64,000 nucleotides of DNA, taken from positions 603,088 through 667,087 of the forward strand of contig NZ_LKIU01000002.1 in assembly GCF_001307035.1 (NCBI RefSeq). Reading direction: 5' to 3'. Positions 18,002-26,571 of this stretch are shown piece after piece; positions within the stretch are counted from its first letter, which is position 1, and each line of letters opens with the position of its first letter. The translations under genes and the position numbers were made by a program. The DNA comes from Arthrobacter sp. Edens01 (GTDB taxonomy: Bacteria; Actinomycetota; Actinomycetes; Actinomycetales; Micrococcaceae). The notes under the pieces are model-generated. The model had not been told where the DNA came from, did no database searches, and saw only the letters and a program-made list of their open reading frames with translations.

Positions 18002-18378
18002 GGTGCCGGGGTCCCTTCGTGTTCAGCGGCACTGCGTTGGATGAGGTTTGTGAGTTCCTCCATGCTGATCCCGAGTTTCCGGGCCTCCAGATGGAGTGGC
18101 TGGACGTATTGGCGGTAGAACTGCTCCCGGCGCTTGGCCAGGACCTGTGCACGGGCTCCGGGTGCAACGAACATGCCGATTCCCCGGCGCTTGTAGAGGA
18201 GTCCTTCGTCAACCAGAAGGTTCACGCCCTTGGCCGCAGTGGCCGGGTTGATCCGGTAGAAGGCTGCAATCTCATTCGTTGACGGCACCTGTTCCTCCTC
18301 CGCCAGCACGCCGTCCAGCACATCTGACTCGATCCGTTCGGCGATCTGCTGGAAGATCGGTTTGCTGTCGTCGATCAC
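17998..18378 (-). CDS. GntR-family (YtrA subfamily) transcriptional regulator
   Basis: A 126-residue regulator with the GntR winged helix (PIFQQIAERIESDVLDG ... VPSTNEIAAFYRINPATAAKGVNLLVDEGLLYKRRGIGMFV) and only a short C-terminal helix segment (about 45 residues), which defines the YtrA subfamily. It starts at GTG (18378) with GCAGGA about 5 bases upstream; the nearby ATG runs into a stop. It heads an operon with an ABC ATPase and a membrane protein, so it probably represses its own operon. A 22-bp imperfect palindrome 26 bp upstream (18405-18426) is the likely operator. The effector is unknown. Confidence 0.92.
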   Translation of the reverse strand: MIDDSKPIFQQIAERIESDVLDGVLAEEEQVPSTNEIAAFYRINPATAAKGVNLLVDEGLLYKRRGIGMFVAPGARAQVLAKRREQFYRQYVQPLHLEARKLGISMEELTNLIQRSAAEHEGTPAP

Positions 18379-18404
18379 GGCATCCTGCTTACGCTGGCTT
18401 GTTG

Positions 18405-18426
18405 GTTCATTACTTGACTAACTAAC
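18405..18426. promoter_or_regulatory. Probable GntR operator
   Basis: On the minus strand the sequence follows GTTnnTTAnTnnAnTAAnnAAC, a 22-bp palindrome with 14 of 22 symmetric bases. It is centred about 37 bp upstream of the gntR GTG start. It stands out as an AT-rich block in GC-rich surroundings. Autoregulation by the adjacent YtrA-like GntR protein is the simplest reading. Confidence 0.55.
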
Positions 18427-18466
18427 CATGGAACCAGGATGTCCGTCAATAGTGCTCCCAAAAACA

Positions 18467-18495
18467 AAAGCCCGCCTGAAAATCAGGCGGGCTTT
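18467..18495 (-). terminator. Intrinsic terminator of the phosphotransferase gene
   Basis: Perfect 13-bp arms (18467-18479 and 18483-18495; AAAGCCCGCCTGA and its complement) with a 3-base loop. Read on the minus strand, the stem is followed by CTTTTGTTTTTGGG, a good T-tract. It starts 29 bp after the phosphotransferase stop, so it is a textbook Rho-independent terminator for that gene. Confidence 0.9.
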
Positions 18496-18523
18496 CACTG
18501 GGCTTTGCAGCGATACCGGGGTG

Positions 18524-19846
18524 TCAGGAGTTCCTGGTGTCTTTGGCTGCAGGGGAATCAGCCACAACCAGCGGAATTGCCGTGGTGGCGGGACCCGCTT
18601 CAGCTTCCTCGCCGGTCTCATCCACATCCGGAGCGGGGGTCTCCTCCGGGGTTGGCGGAGCGTCTTTCTCGGCCCTAACCTCTGCGGGCTCCGCCGCCGG
18701 CTCTGGTTTGGGGGACGGTTCCGGTTCCGGAATGGGCATAACCGTAACCTTGCCGCCCCCGGTGGACGGCCTGGTGCCGGTGGAGACGGCGGGGGCGCCC
18801 GGTTTTGCGGGAACCGCCTTAGCAGCGGAGCCGGTCTGCAGGAGCGGCTCGGCCTGGACCGCGGGACTGGACGGCGCCGAGGGGCCCGCAGCAGCATCCG
18901 CACCGGCATCCGCTGCGTCCTCCAGCGCCTCTTCCTGGGCCAGGATGTCCGCTTCCAGCGTCGCGAGCATCTCTTCGGCTTCCTCCACCATTGACTGGTT
19001 CTCAGCAGCCAGCCCGCGGACCAGCCACTGGGCAAGGGCAAACTCCGCAGACAGGGCTGCCCGCCTGATTAGGTGGGGGTCTACGGCATCGGGCCGGGCG
19101 GCAACGTAGGCGCTGTGGACTGTGTCGGTGAAACGGGAGTTGTTCGCCGCGATGAGCCAGGCAAAATCGTCTGCGGGGTCACCGATCCGCAGATCGGTCC
19201 AGCCATTCACGGCGCTGATCCGGTTCCCGGAAATGAGCAGGTTGTCCTCGTGAAGGTCCCCGTGCACCACAGTGGGGCTAAAACGCCAGAGTCCAACGTC
19301 CTCCAGTGCGTGCTCCCAGCGGCGCAGCAGTGTCGGGGGAATCTTGCCGGTCGTCGCGGCCTGGTCCAGCTCATTCAGCTTGCGCTGGCGGAACTCATTG
19401 GCCGTGTAGCTCGGCAGGTCCGCGTTGTTCACGAGGGACTGCGGGAGGGCATGAATGGCGGCCATCGCACGCCCGACGTCCGCCGCGAGATCACCCCCGG
19501 CCACGGCCAGCTCGTCAATATCCTTTGTGGCCCCGGGAAGATGGGAGTAGACAAAGGTGCACAGCTCGCCCTGACGGACGGTTCCTGCGACATAGGGCAG
19601 CGCGAAGGGCAGTTCGGCGCGGACAGCCGGCACAAAAGCCCGCAGAACAAGCAGCTCAGTCTCCAGGCGCATGCTTGCTTCCACATGCTTGGGGGAACGC
19701 ACCCGCCATTGTTTTCCGGCGTCGTCAACCAGGAGCGCGGAGTCGAAGTCCGCGGCGTCGTCGGGCGAACCGGCCACGCCGGTAAGCGCCAGCGCCGGTA
19801 CGGCGGCGCTGGCCAGGGCTGCCAATTCCATGGGTGTGCGTTTCAC
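18524..19846 (-). CDS. Aminoglycoside/macrolide phosphotransferase-like protein with altered metal site
   Basis: A 440-residue protein with the APH kinase-like fold: a nucleotide-binding lobe (WRVRSPKHVEASMRLETELLVLRAF) and the catalytic loop VVHGDLHEDNLLI (about 193-205). The usual I-D-W/F metal motif reads AVNGWTDLRIGDPADDFAWL, so Gly215 occupies the place of the metal-binding Asp. Activity as a kinase is therefore uncertain. The last roughly 170 residues are Ala/Pro/Glu-rich and probably disordered. I chose GTG at 19846 (VKRTPMELAALAS); an open frame extends to 19948 but its codons look non-coding. It is divergent from nudC and ends in a clear terminator. Its substrate is unknown; a resistance role is not shown. 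Confidence 0.78.
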   Translation of the reverse strand: MKRTPMELAALASAAVPALALTGVAGSPDDAADFDSALLVDDAGKQWRVRSPKHVEASMRLETELLVLRAFVPAVRAELPFALPYVAGTVRQGELCTFVYSHLPGATKDIDELAVAGGDLAADVGRAMAAIHALPQSLVNNADLPSYTANEFRQRKLNELDQAATTGKIPPTLLRRWEHALEDVGLWRFSPTVVHGDLHEDNLLISGNRISAVNGWTDLRIGDPADDFAWLIAANNSRFTDTVHSAYVAARPDAVDPHLIRRAALSAEFALAQWLVRGLAAENQSMVEEAEEMLATLEADILAQEEALEDAADAGADAAAGPSAPSSPAVQAEPLLQTGSAAKAVPAKPGAPAVSTGTRPSTGGGKVTVMPIPEPEPSPKPEPAAEPAEVRAEKDAPPTPEETPAPDVDETGEEAEAGPATTAIPLVVADSPAAKDTRNS

Positions 19847-19999
19847 ACTTTCAACCGTAGGGGCAGATGTGGTGCGAGTAACCCATAGGCACCCGGCGAG
19901 TCGGAAGAGCGTGAGGAAAAACTCAGCCGGGGATGCCGCATTGTCCACTGGCGGGCCACGGCTTTCTGGTTGGGCCCGCGAAGTAAGTACGGTAGGGGT

Positions 20000-20956
20000 A
20001 TGAGCAGTCCGTTACGCACGCCAGACTCCCCGCAGCTAGGACGGCTTCCGCTTGCACGCGGGGCCATAGACCGCGGCAGTGAGCGGAGGACAGCCGGAGA
20101 CCTCTTCGAGCAGATCAGTGCCCTGGAGACCACCCGGGTGATGTACTTTTCCCGCGGGAAGGCCCTGATCCGGGAAGAGAAACTCGTCCTTGAGCCCGCC
20201 GGTCCCGAAGGCTTTGGCGATGAGCCCGTCTACCTGGGCCGAACGCTCGAAGACGGCCAGGTTCCTGCTGGCGCGGACATAGTGATGGTCACGCTGGCCG
20301 AACCCGATCCGGAGATGGAAAGCAGCGGTGCCCGCTGGGCAGGGCTGCGCGACGTCGCGGTTACTCTGGGGTCCCTGGACGCGGGACTGTTTGTGGAAGC
20401 CTGTGCGGTTGCGAACTGGCATGCCACGCACACCCACTGCCCGCGCTGTGGTGCCCCCACCCGAATGGAGCAGGGCGGCTGGGTGCGCCGCTGCTCCGAA
20501 GACGGCAGCCAGCACTTCCCCAGGACTGATCCGGCGATCATCGTGGCCATCACCGACCCCCAGGACCGGATCCTGCTGGGGCGGGCCGCGGCCTGGCCGG
20601 GCAACCGTTATTCCACCCTTGCCGGCTTCGTGGAACCCGGGGAGTCCCTCGAAGCGGCAGTCATCCGCGAGGTGGCGGAGGAATCCGCAGTCGTGGTGCG
20701 CAACCCGCAGTATCTGGGGTCCCAGCCATGGCCGTTCCCGTGCTCGCTGATGCTTGGTTTCTGCGCCGAGGCGGATGGCACCGAACCGCGGGCCGACGGC
20801 GTCGAAATGGCAGACGTGCGGTGGTTCACCCGCAGGGAACTCACCGATGCGGTCGCCTCCGGGGAGCTCAGTATCCCCTCTTCCATCTCGATTGCCCGGA
20901 ACCTGATCGACCGCTGGTACGGCGGCCCCGTTCCGGAACCGGAGGGCAGCAAGTGA
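20000..20956 (+). CDS. nudC: NADH pyrophosphatase / NAD-RNA decapping Nudix hydrolase
   Basis: A 318-residue protein with the NudC layout: N-terminal domain, zinc ribbon (HCPRCGAPTRMEQGGWVRRCSEDGSQHFPR, with Ser where a fourth Cys might be expected), Nudix box GFVEPGESLEAAVIREVAEESAVVV, and the NudC-specific SQPWPFPCSLMLGF directly after it. It hydrolyses NAD(H) and can remove NAD caps from RNA. The ATG at 20000 is preceded by GGTAGGGG; the in-frame ATG 30 bp earlier is less likely. Its stop overlaps the uvrD2 GTG start (GTGA), so the two are probably co-translated, as in the mycobacterial neighbourhood. Confidence 0.95.
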   Translation: MSSPLRTPDSPQLGRLPLARGAIDRGSERRTAGDLFEQISALETTRVMYFSRGKALIREEKLVLEPAGPEGFGDEPVYLGRTLEDGQVPAGADIVMVTLAEPDPEMESSGARWAGLRDVAVTLGSLDAGLFVEACAVANWHATHTHCPRCGAPTRMEQGGWVRRCSEDGSQHFPRTDPAIIVAITDPQDRILLGRAAAWPGNRYSTLAGFVEPGESLEAAVIREVAEESAVVVRNPQYLGSQPWPFPCSLMLGFCAEADGTEPRADGVEMADVRWFTRRELTDAVASGELSIPSSISIARNLIDRWYGGPVPEPEGSK

Positions 20957-23076
20957 GCATTGATACCCTCGAAGCCCGCATCCTCGCCGGTCTCGACGAC
21001 GAGCAGCGCGAAGTAGCGACCACTCTTTCCGGGCCGCTCTGTGTCCTTGCCGGAGCCGGCACCGGCAAGACCCGTGCCATCACCCACCGCATGGCCTACG
21101 GCGTCCACTCCGGCATGTACAAGCCGCAGCAGGTCCTCGCCGTAACCTTCACGGCCCGTGCCGCCGCTGAGATGCGCACCCGGCTGCGGGATCTCGGTGC
21201 AGGGGGCGTGCAGGCGAAGACATTCCACGCTGCTGCCCTGAAACAGCTGCAGTACTTCTGGCCGCAGACCGTCGGAGGACCGCTGCCCGCACTGCTGGAC
21301 CATAAGGCGCAGCTCATCGCCGAGGCGGCACGCAGGCTGCGCCTCTCCACCGACCGGGCGGCTATCCGCGATGTAGCAGCTGAGATCGAGTGGGCGAAGG
21401 TTTCAATGCTGACCCCGGACAGCTATGTGCGGGCAGCAGCAGGCCGTGATGCTCCTGCGGGCTTCGACCTCACCACCGTCTCGCGCATCTTCCAGTCCTA
21501 CGAAGACGTGAAGGTAGACCGCAACGTCATCGACTTCGAGGACGTACTGCTGATTATCGTCGGCATCCTGCAGGAAGATCCGCGTGTGGCTGCGACGGTA
21601 CGCGACCAGTACCGCCACTTTGTGGTGGACGAATACCAGGACGTTTCGCCGCTCCAGCAGCGGCTGCTGGACCTGTGGCTGGGGGAGCGGGATGAACTCT
21701 GTGTAGTCGGCGATGCCAGCCAGACCATCTACTCCTTCACCGGTGCCACGTCCCGGCACCTGCTTGAGTTCACCCACCGTTTTCCCGGCGCCCAGGTAGT
21801 CAAGCTCGTCCGGGACTACCGGTCCACACCGCAGGTCGTGAACCTGGCAAACCGGATCCTTGCTGCGCGTACGGCAGAGGGGGAGCGCTCGCGGAATGCT
21901 CCTTCCTGGCCTGCGCCCCTCGAACTCATTGCCCAGCGCCCATCCGGTCCGGAACCGGAATTCACCGAGTGTTCGGATGACGAGGCAGAAGCCGCACAGG
22001 TTGCCGGCCGCATCCGGAAGCTTCTCGATGCAGGGGTTGAAGCCAGCCAGATCGCGGTCCTGTTCCGCACCAACGGACAGTCCGAAGCCTATGAGCAGGC
22101 CCTGTCAACCGCAGGAATCGGGTATCAGCTGCGCGGCGGCGAGCGGTTCTTCGCCCGGCGTGAAGTGCGGGACGCCATGCTCCAGCTGCGCGCGGCGTCC
22201 CGGTCCGTCGGGAACGAACCCGTGCCCCAGCTGGTACGTGACATCCTGGCCAACCTCGGGTACACGGCCGAGCCGCCCTCAGGCGGAGGAGCTACCCGGG
22301 AGAAGTGGGAGTCACTGGCTGCGCTCGTTGCGCTGGCTGATGAGCTGCATGCGAACCGCACCCTGGACCCGGACAGCATCTTTACCCTGCAGGATTTCAC
22401 CGCCGAGCTGGAGGAGCGGGCCGCTGCCCAGCATGCACCGAAGGTACAGGGAGTGACCCTGGCCAGCCTGCACTCAGCCAAGGGCCTGGAATGGGACGCG
22501 GTTTTCCTGGTGGGCCTGAGCGAAGGACTCATGCCGATTTCCTTCGCGGACACTCCGGAAGCCGTTGATGAAGAACGGCGGCTGCTCTACGTGGGCATCA
22601 CCCGTGCGCGGGAGCATCTCTTTCTTTCCTGGTCGACAGCCCGGACGCCAGGCGGCCGGGCGAACCGCAAGCCCTCCAGGTTCCTTGACGGACTTCGGCC
22701 GAATACCTCGCGTGACACCGGTACCCCGCGGCAGGCAAAGCCTGCCCGGCGGAAGGTCACCGGGCCGGCCAAATGCCGTGTCTGCGGGAGCCTGCTTGTC
22801 AGCGGAGCGGAACGGAAGATGGGCCGCTGCGGGGACTGTCCCGCAACTTATGACGAGGCAACCTTTGAAGCACTGCGTGAATGGCGGCGGGAGGCAGCCG
22901 CAGAGGCCGGCGTCCCGGCGTTCGTTGTGTTCACGGACGCTACCCTGGTTGCCATCGCCGAGGATAAGCCGCCTACGCTGAACCGGCTTGCGACGCTGCC
23001 GGGTGTGGGCCCCTCCAAGCTCGAACGCTATGGCGAGGCCGTGCTCGAGGTGCTGTCCAAGAGCCCGCAGCTGTAG
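20953..23076 (+). CDS. uvrD2: UvrD2-type DNA helicase with tetracysteine and HRDC domains
   Basis: A 707-residue superfamily-1 helicase. Walker A is AGAGTGKT (33-40), motif II VVDEYQDVS, motif III VVGDASQTIYSFTGA, motif V LHSAKGLEWDAV and motif VI RRLLYVGITRAREHL. The C-terminal part has a CRVC ... CGDC tetracysteine module (Cx2Cx14Cx2C) and then an HRDC domain (FEALREWRREAAAEAGVPAFVVFTDATL ... LPGVGPSKLERYGEAVLEVL). This domain set defines the actinobacterial UvrD2 3'-5' helicase. The start is the GTG overlapping the nudC stop; an ATG-initiated frame further upstream lies entirely inside nudC. Confidence 0.95.
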   Translation: MSIDTLEARILAGLDDEQREVATTLSGPLCVLAGAGTGKTRAITHRMAYGVHSGMYKPQQVLAVTFTARAAAEMRTRLRDLGAGGVQAKTFHAAALKQLQYFWPQTVGGPLPALLDHKAQLIAEAARRLRLSTDRAAIRDVAAEIEWAKVSMLTPDSYVRAAAGRDAPAGFDLTTVSRIFQSYEDVKVDRNVIDFEDVLLIIVGILQEDPRVAATVRDQYRHFVVDEYQDVSPLQQRLLDLWLGERDELCVVGDASQTIYSFTGATSRHLLEFTHRFPGAQVVKLVRDYRSTPQVVNLANRILAARTAEGERSRNAPSWPAPLELIAQRPSGPEPEFTECSDDEAEAAQVAGRIRKLLDAGVEASQIAVLFRTNGQSEAYEQALSTAGIGYQLRGGERFFARREVRDAMLQLRAASRSVGNEPVPQLVRDILANLGYTAEPPSGGGATREKWESLAALVALADELHANRTLDPDSIFTLQDFTAELEERAAAQHAPKVQGVTLASLHSAKGLEWDAVFLVGLSEGLMPISFADTPEAVDEERRLLYVGITRAREHLFLSWSTARTPGGRANRKPSRFLDGLRPNTSRDTGTPRQAKPARRKVTGPAKCRVCGSLLVSGAERKMGRCGDCPATYDEATFEALREWRREAAAEAGVPAFVVFTDATLVAIAEDKPPTLNRLATLPGVGPSKLERYGEAVLEVLSKSPQL

Positions 23077-23087
23077 TTCCGGCGCGG

Positions 23088-24140
23088 CTAGGCCGCCCGG
23101 GCGGACTGCAGCCGGCATCCGCAGCTGGGGTGGAACTCCAGCGGCTCTATGCCGGCATGGCCGTCGGCAGCACGAAACTGCAGCACGGCAGACCAGGTCA
23201 CCGGCTGGGCCACCCCGTCGATGAAGGACAGCGCCTGTCCTGCGGCGGCAGCGGCTGCCAGGGCCGCTGAGGACACTTCTTCGCCTCCCGGACCTGCGTT
23301 CTCATCCTGGGCGGGGCCCTCCGGAGCCAGGGCAGCGGCATACCAGCCCGGATCCGCGTCCCCGCGGTGCCGGTCCAGGCACCCCAGGCATGGTGTTGCC
23401 CCGGGAACCACCAGCGGGCCAACCTGGTAACCGTACTGCTGGGCCGCTATTGCCAGGTGCGGCTGCTCGCGCCGGCCTTCGGGCAGGGCGTGCAGCGGGG
23501 CAGGCTGCTCGCAGGCCAGGATCGACAGATCGACGCCAGCGGGGCCGGCTTCGGCTGACGGCCACGGGATCTGAACCACCCGCACAGTGGGGTCGATTCG
23601 GTACAGCTGGCGTTTGACAGCCTGGAACCGCGGCATCCCGATATCAGTCAGGGCGTAGGCGGGTCCGACGTCGCTGGGACGCACGATACCCGCATCGCCC
23701 AGCAGCACGGTGCCAATACCGGCGGCCGCAAGGATCCGTGCGGCCAGCGCCCCGCACCGGCCAAGTCCCAGGACCTCGACGGCTGCCGAGCCGCGCAGCG
23801 CTACCGGTTCCAGGGCATCGCGGCCATAGACGGCCGAGAGCCGTTCAAGGTCGGGACCAAGCCGCTCCTGGCGCAGCGGCGGCAGGAGCCGGCGGTCAGC
23901 CGGATTTGCCAGCAGAACGGGTGCCAGCGCCCGAAGCAGCTGCTCGCTGCGCTGGGTGTTAACACCTGCGGCTGCCGCCGCTTCCGGTTCTCCGCCGTCG
24001 GGAATCCCTGAGCGCAGGGCATGGATGAACGTGAGGTCGGCGTCCGTCAGCCCGGCGAGGAGAAGGGCTCCGCTGCCCAGCCCGAACTGCCGGCGGTCCG
24101 AACCGAGGTCCAGGACGTAAATCCCCGGGTTGATCCGCAT
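23088..24140 (-). CDS. ThiF/E1-like protein with possible RiPP recognition N-terminus (orphan)
   Basis: A 350-residue protein. Residues about 120-195 are a ThiF/MoeB-type Rossmann domain (VEVLGLGRCGALAARILAAAGIGTVLLGD), with GLGRCG at 125-130. A zinc site is suggested by TPCLGCLDRH (Cys251, Cys254) and a terminal SCGC (Cys340, Cys342). The usual SNLxRQ motif after the Asp is not present, as in ThiF-like proteins of azole-peptide clusters. The N-terminus (INPGIYVLDLGSDRRQFGLGSGALLLAGL) looks like a small beta/wHTH domain of the kind that binds leader peptides. No YcaO gene or precursor is nearby. The ATG at 24140 has GGAG upstream. It is convergent with uvrD2, with an 11-bp gap. Confidence 0.7.
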   Translation of the reverse strand: MRINPGIYVLDLGSDRRQFGLGSGALLLAGLTDADLTFIHALRSGIPDGGEPEAAAAAGVNTQRSEQLLRALAPVLLANPADRRLLPPLRQERLGPDLERLSAVYGRDALEPVALRGSAAVEVLGLGRCGALAARILAAAGIGTVLLGDAGIVRPSDVGPAYALTDIGMPRFQAVKRQLYRIDPTVRVVQIPWPSAEAGPAGVDLSILACEQPAPLHALPEGRREQPHLAIAAQQYGYQVGPLVVPGATPCLGCLDRHRGDADPGWYAAALAPEGPAQDENAGPGGEEVSSAALAAAAAAGQALSFIDGVAQPVTWSAVLQFRAADGHAGIEPLEFHPSCGCRLQSARAA

Positions 24141-24262
24141 GCCTGGACTCCTTCGGATTGGAATGTGCTGTGCCGGGGCACCATGTAAGCACGTCCAGGA
24201 TGGGGCCGCAGGAGTTTTCCACAGGTTTCGAATGCACCCGTCGAGGCGAATAATGTGGAGAT

Positions 24263-24835
24263 ATGCCATCTGTCTCCACCCCAGCCACCACCCGTGCCGG
24301 GCTGCCCATCGAAGTGCGGCGTTCGGCACGCCGCAAGCGCACGGTCAATGCCGTTTTCCGGGACGGAGTGGCCGTTGTTTCGATCCCTGCCCACTTCACA
24401 AAGGCCCAGGAAGCTGAGTGGGTCCAGCGCATGGTGGACAGGCTGGAGACCAAGACGGCCGCTCCGCCTGCCGCGGACCCGGCGGAGGCGCACTCCGGGC
24501 TGGCCGAACGCGCCGCGGAGCTGTCCCGGCAGTACCTGGGCGGTGCGGCCCGGCCGGTTTCCGTCCGCTGGGTGGGGAACCAGAACTCCCGCTGGGGCTC
24601 TGCGACTCCGGCCAGGGGGACCATCCGGCTGTCCGACAAGCTGATCGGCATGCCCCAGTGGGTGGTGGACTACGTGCTGCTGCACGAGCTCGCGCACCTG
24701 ATCGAGGGGTCCCACAGCCCGAAGTTCTGGCGCCTTCTCCAGTCCTATCCGCACACTGAAACAGCCAAGGCTTATCTCTCCGGCGCCGCGTACGCCAGTG
24801 CGCGGGGTCTTAAGGGAGAGTTCGCCGAGGACTAG
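24263..24835 (+). CDS. DUF45/YgjP-type (M48-like) metallopeptidase
   Basis: A 190-residue protein with the zinc protease motif HELAHLIEGSHSPKFW: HExxH plus the downstream SxxFW signature of YgjP/DUF45 proteins. Upstream are NSRWGSATPARGTIRLSDKLIGMPQWVVDYVLLHELAH, consistent with that family. No signal peptide is visible, so it is probably cytoplasmic. The start ATG follows GGAGAT closely. It is divergent from the ThiF-like gene, and its stop overlaps the convergent DUF2342 gene stop by 4 bp (24832-24835), so no terminator separates the two. Its substrate is unknown. Confidence 0.88.
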   Translation: MPSVSTPATTRAGLPIEVRRSARRKRTVNAVFRDGVAVVSIPAHFTKAQEAEWVQRMVDRLETKTAAPPAADPAEAHSGLAERAAELSRQYLGGAARPVSVRWVGNQNSRWGSATPARGTIRLSDKLIGMPQWVVDYVLLHELAHLIEGSHSPKFWRLLQSYPHTETAKAYLSGAAYASARGLKGEFAED

Positions 24836-26307
24836 GCGGAGGGTCCGTTCTTTCCGGAGCCGTCCCCGGAGCCATGTTCATCCGGGCCGTCGCCTTCGGA
24901 ACCGCCGTCGCCGTTATCCGGCCGGGACTCCGTACCGTCTTCGCTGTCGGCAGCGCCGTCGTCCTCAGGAGTGTCGAACCCGCCGTCCAGCAGCCGCCGG
25001 AGCGCTGCATCCACGTCGGAGTCCGAAGCGTCCAGCAGCTCGCGCCGCTTGCTGAAGCCCGCGGGATCATCCAGGTCCTTGGAAGTTGGCATGAGGTCCG
25101 GGTGCTGCCAGATGGCGTCCCGGCCTTCGATCCCGCGTTCTTCGCGCAGCTGAGCCCACAGGGCGGATGCGTCACGAAGACGGCGCGGGCGGAGCTCAAG
25201 GCCCACCAGCGAAGCGAAGGTGTGTTCCGCCGGTCCGCCGCTGGCACGGCGGCGGCGGATCATTTCGCGCAGCGCCTGGGCTGAGGGAAGGTTCGACGTC
25301 GCTGCGGCAGTTACCTCATCCACCCATCCTTCAACCAGGGCTAGGGCCGTCTCCAGCCGTTCCAGGGCAGCGTCCTGCGCGGGAGTGCGTTCGGGCTGGA
25401 AGACACCTCCGGCGAGTGCTTCCTGGATCGACTCCGGGTTGGCCGGATCAATATCCCTGGCAACCTCCTCGATCTTCGAGACGTCGATGTGGATGCCCCG
25501 GGCGTAGCTTTCGATGAGGCCGAAGAGGTGGGCGGCGAGCCACGGCGCGTGGGCAAACAGCCGGGCGTGCGCGGCCTCGCGGACTGCGAGGTACAGCCGG
25601 ACCTCGGCGTCGGGGACGTCGAGCCCCTCGCCGAACGAGGCGACGTTGGTCGGGAGCAGCGCCATGGTGCCCTCGGACAGGGGCAGGCCAATGTCGGTTG
25701 AGCTGAGGACTTCCTTGGACAATGCGCCAACTGCCTGGCCCAGCTGGATGCCGAACATGGCCCCGCCCATGTTCGCCAGCATGGAAGAAGCGCCGCCCAT
25801 CATGGACTTCATTTCTTCCGGCATCTGAGTGGTAATTGCATTTGAGAGTGCCTGGGAGATGCTGACTGCCACCGGCTCGGTCAGCCGCCGCCAGGAGTCC
25901 ATTGTGGCTTCAACCCACTCTGCGCGGGACCAGGCCCTGCCAAGAGTCGTTGTCGAAGGGAAATCCGTTACCGGATCGAGCCACATCTGAGCTACGTGAA
26001 GGGCTTCGTCCACCTCGCGGGCCTGGGACGCCGTAATCGACGGGTCACCTCCCGCCGCGGCCACCCTTCTGGCGTTGTCTTTGGCGAGCTGCCAGTTGAC
26101 CGGCCCGTCGGACGGGGCGCTGAACATGGCCTGGACCTGCTGGAAAATCATGGCCATGGCGTTCGGATCCGAAGGCAGGCCGGCTGCCTTGGCCAGTTCC
26201 TGCGGGTCGATGCCTCCGGCCTGGCCTCCGCCGCCAAAGAGGCGGGCAAGCATCTCGGACAGCGGATCCTGGGGAGTGTCCCCGTGGTCGGAGGGATTTG
26301 AGCTCAT
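24832..26307 (-). CDS. Zincin-like DUF2342 protein (F420-biosynthesis-associated family)
   Basis: A 491-residue protein with hallmarks of the actinobacterial zincin-like family: MSSNPSDHGDTPQDPLSEML with a GGGG region, central QLGQAVGALSKEVLSSTDIGLPL, and VREAAHARLFAHAPWLAAHL (about 242-260). The last block corresponds to an HExxH helix, but the first His is Arg (REAAH; Arg243, Glu244, His247), so zinc peptidase activity is doubtful. The C-terminus is Gly/Asp/Ser-rich. The start at 26307 avoids an unlikely 27-residue leader. It is divergent from the PDZ-Lon gene, the same pairing I recall around Rv3195/Rv3194c. Biological role unknown. Confidence 0.8.
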   Translation of the reverse strand: MSSNPSDHGDTPQDPLSEMLARLFGGGGQAGGIDPQELAKAAGLPSDPNAMAMIFQQVQAMFSAPSDGPVNWQLAKDNARRVAAAGGDPSITASQAREVDEALHVAQMWLDPVTDFPSTTTLGRAWSRAEWVEATMDSWRRLTEPVAVSISQALSNAITTQMPEEMKSMMGGASSMLANMGGAMFGIQLGQAVGALSKEVLSSTDIGLPLSEGTMALLPTNVASFGEGLDVPDAEVRLYLAVREAAHARLFAHAPWLAAHLFGLIESYARGIHIDVSKIEEVARDIDPANPESIQEALAGGVFQPERTPAQDAALERLETALALVEGWVDEVTAAATSNLPSAQALREMIRRRRASGGPAEHTFASLVGLELRPRRLRDASALWAQLREERGIEGRDAIWQHPDLMPTSKDLDDPAGFSKRRELLDASDSDVDAALRRLLDGGFDTPEDDGAADSEDGTESRPDNGDGGSEGDGPDEHGSGDGSGKNGPSA

Positions 26308-26571
26308 GGGTACCACCGGTCCTGTGGAAGTTCTAGTGCATTGGCAGCGGTGGGTCACCGGCTGCGTGGAATCCCACGTTACCGGCACCTGCCGGGCACT
26401 GTCCCGTATTCGCGGGATTCGTTCGCTGTTGGCAAAGGCGCACGTGGGAGAATGTCGGCAGAGCCCGTGTGCGCCCGGGTCCAGGCAAGCCCATTCCCGT
26501 GCGCATGTACCGCCCGATACTCCCGGTGCCAGACCGGACTGAGGCCACGAGCCCCAGGAAAGGACAGCAGA

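Noticed and set aside
26341-26571. Longer N-terminus for the PDZ-Lon protease
   Set aside because: The open frame encodes a Cys/Arg-rich leader with no conserved look, whereas TTG 26572 has a proper ribosome-binding site and precedes the membrane anchor.
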